Positions 6,427-8,892 of a stretch of 8,892 nt of DNA are shown in pieces. The stretch spans positions 1 to 8,892 of the forward strand of contig JAJYBX010000053.1 of the NCBI GenBank assembly GCA_021778785.1. The letters run 5' to 3'. The position numbers and the translations under genes were made by a program. Source of the DNA: Acidobacteriota bacterium (GTDB lineage: Bacteria > Acidobacteriota > Holophagae > Holophagales > Holophagaceae). A model generated the notes under the pieces. It made no database searches, was not told the DNA's origin, and worked only from the letters and a program-made list of their open reading frames with translations. Numbering within the stretch: position 1 is the stretch's first letter; each line of letters opens with the position of its first letter.

Positions 6427-6756
6427 ATGACCGGAATGGACGCGATCCTCCACGGCGGGCTCCAGGGTTACCTGGTGGTGGCCCTCCTGCTCTTTGCCAT
6501 CGGGCTGGCGGCGGTGCTGCTTCGCCGCACGCTCCTGATGCAGTTCATGGGCGTGGAGCTGATGCTCAACGCCGCCAACGTGGCCCTGCTGGCCTTCGCC
6601 CGGTTCCGCGGCGGTGACCTCCAGGCCACGGTCTTCTACCTCTTCATCATCGCCGTGGCCGCCTGCGAGGCCGCGGTGGGGTTGGCCCTGATCATCGGGC
6701 TCTACCGCCACCGCGACACCACCGACTCGGACCGGACCGCCAGCCTGAAGCAGTGA
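6427..6756 (+). CDS. nuoK: NADH:quinone oxidoreductase subunit K
   Basis: NuoK (ND4L homologue) is a three-helix membrane-arm subunit related to part of the MrpC antiporter and participates in proton translocation. The product is 109 residues against about 100 in E. coli. Both conserved membrane glutamates are present: Glu44 in G-V-E-L-M-L-N-A-A-N (equivalent to E. coli Glu36) and Glu81 in A-A-C-E-A-A-V-G-L-A-L (equivalent to Glu72). The pair is 37 residues apart here against 36 in E. coli. Helices lie at about 15-32, 38-57 and 68-91. R-R at 33-34 ends the first helix as in the family. The tail is hydrophilic (R-H-R-D-T-T-D-S-D). The spacing from nuoJ is unusually long, while nuoL follows after only 7 nt. 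Confidence 0.96.
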   Translation: MTGMDAILHGGLQGYLVVALLLFAIGLAAVLLRRTLLMQFMGVELMLNAANVALLAFARFRGGDLQATVFYLFIIAVAACEAAVGLALIIGLYRHRDTTDSDRTASLKQ

Positions 6757-6763
6757 GGATGCG

Positions 6764-8674
6764 ATGAACAAGTACTACTGGCTCATTCCGATCCTCCCCC
6801 TCCTGGGCGCGATCTTCAACGGCATCCTGGGCAAGCGCGCAGGGAAGGGGGCCGTCACGGTGGTCGGCCTGGGGACCGTGCTCGGCTCCCTGGTCCTGGC
6901 GATCTCCGCCTTTTTCGCCATGAAGGCCCTTCCCGACCACCGCCTGGCGCTGGACTACGGCGAGTGGATGGCCACGGGCACCCTGAGCGTGCCCTTCGGC
7001 TTCGTCATCGACACCCTGAGCGGCACCATGATGCTGGTGGTCGCGGGGATCGGCTTCCTGATCCACGTCTACTCGGTTGGGTACATGCACGACGACGAGG
7101 GCTACGGGCGGTTCTTCAGCTACATGAACCTCTTCGTCTTCTTCATGCTCACCCTGGTGCTGGGCTCCAGCCTGCCCCTGATGTTCGTGGGCTGGGAGGG
7201 CGTGGGGCTCTGCTCCTACCTGCTCATCGGCTACTACTACGAGACGGACTTCGCCCCGGACGCCGGCCTCAAGGCCTTCCTCACCAACCGGGTGGGCGAC
7301 CTGGGCGTGGCCATCGGCATGATGGTGCTCTTCGCCGCCTTCGGCACCCTGACGGTGGGCGACATCCTCACGAAGGCCGGCCACATGGCCCCCGAGGCGG
7401 GCTTCGGCATCCTCACCTTCGCGACCCTGATGCTCTTCGTGGGCGCCACGGGCAAGAGCGCCCAGCTGCCCCTCTACCTCTGGCTGCCGGACGCCATGGC
7501 GGGCCCCACGCCCGTCAGCGCCCTCATCCATGCCGCCACCATGGTCACCAGCGGCATCTACATGATCTGCCGCCTGGCGCCGGTCTTCACCCTGGCCCCC
7601 ATCTCCATGGATGTCGTGGCCTGGGTGGGCGCGGCCACGGCCCTCTTCGCGGCCACCATCGGCCTGGTGCAGCGCGACATCAAGAAGGTGCTGGCCTACT
7701 CCACCGTCTCCCAGCTCGGCTACATGTTCCTGGGCCTGGGCGCCTCGGGCTTCGCGGCGGGCTTCTTCCACGTCTTCACCCACGCCTGGTTCAAGGCCCT
7801 CCTCTTCCTCGGCGCCGGCAGCGTGATCCACGCCATGCACCACGAGCAGGACCTCTTCAAGATGGGCGGCCTCAAGTCGAAGATGCCCCTCACGTTCTGG
7901 ACCATGCTGGCGGCCACCCTCGCCATCATCGGCTTCCCCGGCACCTCGGGCTTCGCCAGCAAGGACGAGATCCTCTACCTGGCCTACCTCAAGAGCCCGG
8001 CCCTCTGGGTGATCGGCGTCATCGCGGCCTGCTGCACGGCCTTCTACATGCTCCGCCTCTTCACCCTGGCCTTCCTGGGCGAGCCGCGGGACCACCACGC
8101 CTACGACCACGCCCACGAGAGCCCGGCCACCATGACCCTGCCCCTGGTGGTGCTGGCCGTGGGGTCCCTCCTGGCGGTCTGGCTGGGCTGGCCCAAGGCC
8201 TTCGGCGGCGACTTCCGGATCGAGGAGTGGCTGGCCTCCGCCGTCACCTACGGCCAGCTGCACGGAGCCCACGGGGAGCACGGGAGCGCCCAGCTGGCCC
8301 TGACCTTGGCCTCCATCTCCACCGTGCTGGGCCTGGGCTTCGCCTGGTTCGGCTACGCCACCTACCGGAAGGGCCTGGCCGTGGCCGAGGCGCGGGCGGC
8401 GAAGTTCCCGCTCGTCCACAGGGTGCTGCTGAACAAGTACTACGTGGATGAGGGCGTGGAGCTGGTGCTTCTCGGGCCCATCCGCTGGTTCGGCAACCTG
8501 CTCTGGAAGCTCTTCGACGTGATCATCATCGACGGCGTGGGCGTGAACCTGCCGGGGGCCCTCGCCCGGGTCGCCGGGGACTTCACCGCCCTCTTCCAGA
8601 CCGGCCGGGTGCGCAACTACGCGCTCAGCATGGCCCTGGGCGCCGCGGTCCTCCTGTATGTCTTCCTGAAGTAG
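6764..8674 (+). CDS. nuoL: NADH:quinone oxidoreductase subunit L (distal proton-pumping subunit)
   Basis: NuoL (ND5 homologue) is the distal Mrp-type antiporter-like subunit of the complex I membrane arm; its long C-terminal lateral helix lies along NuoM and NuoN. The protein has 636 residues (E. coli 613) and is highly hydrophobic throughout. Key features: the N-terminal ND5 extension with G-F-V-I-D-T-L-S-G-T-M-M; Glu145 in V-G-W-E-G-V-G-L-C-S-Y-L-L-I-G (equivalent to E. coli Glu144); and Lys231 in G-A-T-G-K-S-A-Q-L-P-L-Y-L-W-L-P-D-A-M (equivalent to Lys229). These are followed by G-P-T-P-V-S-A-L-I-H-A-A-T-M-V. Residues from about 540 to 590 match the lateral helix region, and a last membrane helix closes the protein. 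His-rich loops near 444-451 and 500-506 are usual for this family. GAGGA precedes ATG 6764 with 4 nt between, and the start is 7 nt after nuoK. Confidence 0.98.
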   Translation: MNKYYWLIPILPLLGAIFNGILGKRAGKGAVTVVGLGTVLGSLVLAISAFFAMKALPDHRLALDYGEWMATGTLSVPFGFVIDTLSGTMMLVVAGIGFLIHVYSVGYMHDDEGYGRFFSYMNLFVFFMLTLVLGSSLPLMFVGWEGVGLCSYLLIGYYYETDFAPDAGLKAFLTNRVGDLGVAIGMMVLFAAFGTLTVGDILTKAGHMAPEAGFGILTFATLMLFVGATGKSAQLPLYLWLPDAMAGPTPVSALIHAATMVTSGIYMICRLAPVFTLAPISMDVVAWVGAATALFAATIGLVQRDIKKVLAYSTVSQLGYMFLGLGASGFAAGFFHVFTHAWFKALLFLGAGSVIHAMHHEQDLFKMGGLKSKMPLTFWTMLAATLAIIGFPGTSGFASKDEILYLAYLKSPALWVIGVIAACCTAFYMLRLFTLAFLGEPRDHHAYDHAHESPATMTLPLVVLAVGSLLAVWLGWPKAFGGDFRIEEWLASAVTYGQLHGAHGEHGSAQLALTLASISTVLGLGFAWFGYATYRKGLAVAEARAAKFPLVHRVLLNKYYVDEGVELVLLGPIRWFGNLLWKLFDVIIIDGVGVNLPGALARVAGDFTALFQTGRVRNYALSMALGAAVLLYVFLK

Positions 8675-8682
8675 GTGGGGCG

Positions 8683-8892
8683 ATGACCTGGCTGAACTCC
8701 CATCCCCTCACCTTCCTGGTCTTCGCGCCGGCCCTGCTCGGCCTGCTGCTGATGGCCCTGCCGCACTCGGTGGGCAAGCTCACCCGCCTGCTGGGGTTCC
8801 TGGCGGCCCTGGCCGTCTTCGTCCTCAGCCTCGCCTGGCTCCTCGGCCGGGCCCCGGGCTCCGCCCCCCTCGCCGAGCACGCCCCCTGGTTC
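8683..8892 (+). CDS. nuoM: NADH:quinone oxidoreductase subunit M, N-terminal 70 residues (runs off window)
   Basis: ATG 8683 follows AGGTGGGG at 8673-8680, 8 nt after the nuoL stop, and the frame stays open to the window edge. The 70 residues visible show two hydrophobic helices (about 9-26 and 35-54) separated by a short basic loop (H-S-V-G-K-L-T-R), then a Pro/Ala-rich turn ending H-A-P-W-F, compatible with the P-W-F/I motif after the first two helices of NuoM. The catalytic Glu and Lys of the antiporter core lie beyond the window. The call rests mainly on position: nuoM follows nuoL in nearly all bacterial nuo operons. An extra antiporter-like paralogue or nuoN would be the alternatives. 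Confidence 0.85.
   Translation, partial: MTWLNSHPLTFLVFAPALLGLLLMALPHSVGKLTRLLGFLAALAVFVLSLAWLLGRAPGSAPLAEHAPWF

Noticed and set aside
8081..8282. His-rich loops in NuoL as a metal site
   Set aside because: His-rich loops at these places are common in NuoL proteins, including E. coli, and there is no defined metal-binding motif.
5170..8419. Antisense open frames of 533 and 575 codons opposite nuoI-nuoL
   Set aside because: His/Gly/Glu-rich repetitive translations typical of reading GC-rich membrane-protein genes backwards; they span several real plus-strand genes.
6964..8451. Plus-strand open frame of 495 codons inside nuoL in another frame
   Set aside because: Arg/Pro/Gly/His-rich shadow translation; the nuoL frame carries all family motifs.

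Overview
The window is about 8.9 kb of very GC-rich bacterial chromosome. Every gene I can support is on the plus strand. Tight gene packing, strong G/C preference at third codon positions, a separate glutaminyl-tRNA synthetase and a proton-pumping complex I operon suggest a free-living respiratory bacterium. My best guess is Acidobacteriota of the Holophaga/Geothrix type, but that rests on overall impression and not on a comparison. Most of the window is core housekeeping and energy metabolism, and I see no phage, transposase, CRISPR, toxin or secondary-metabolite genes.

Layout. Positions 3-308 hold the 3' end of an unrecognised Ala/Pro-rich, acidic protein. It is followed by two adjacent perfect hairpins (318-340 and 345-365), the first a plausible terminator. 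Next comes a translation block: gltX (403-1875, glutamyl-tRNA synthetase), a 114-residue unknown protein whose start codon overlaps the gltX stop (1875-2219), and glnS (2290-3999, glutaminyl-tRNA synthetase). After a 173-nt gap comes the membrane half of NADH:quinone oxidoreductase: nuoH (4173-5234), nuoI (5245-5808), nuoJ (5818-6312), nuoK (6427-6756), nuoL (6764-8674) and the first 70 codons of nuoM (8683 to the window end).

How the genes work together. GluRS and GlnRS charge tRNA-Glu and tRNA-Gln separately, so direct glutaminylation is expected. NuoH and NuoI form the quinone-site/iron-sulfur connection of complex I, NuoJ and NuoK sit in the membrane arm, and NuoL and NuoM are antiporter-like proton-pumping subunits. 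NuoA-G are not next to nuoH and must be elsewhere if the complex is complete.

The one structural oddity is between nuoJ and nuoK. The other nuo junctions are 7-10 nt, but this one is 114 nt. It is bounded by two near-identical 15-nt copies of the nuoJ 3' end (codons for K-R-N-L-stop), ends in a 13-bp hairpin, and contains a 34-codon ORF that overlaps the nuoJ stop. It looks like a small insertion with a duplicated target, or a small unannotated coupled ORF. I found no clear sign of a wholly new biological system.
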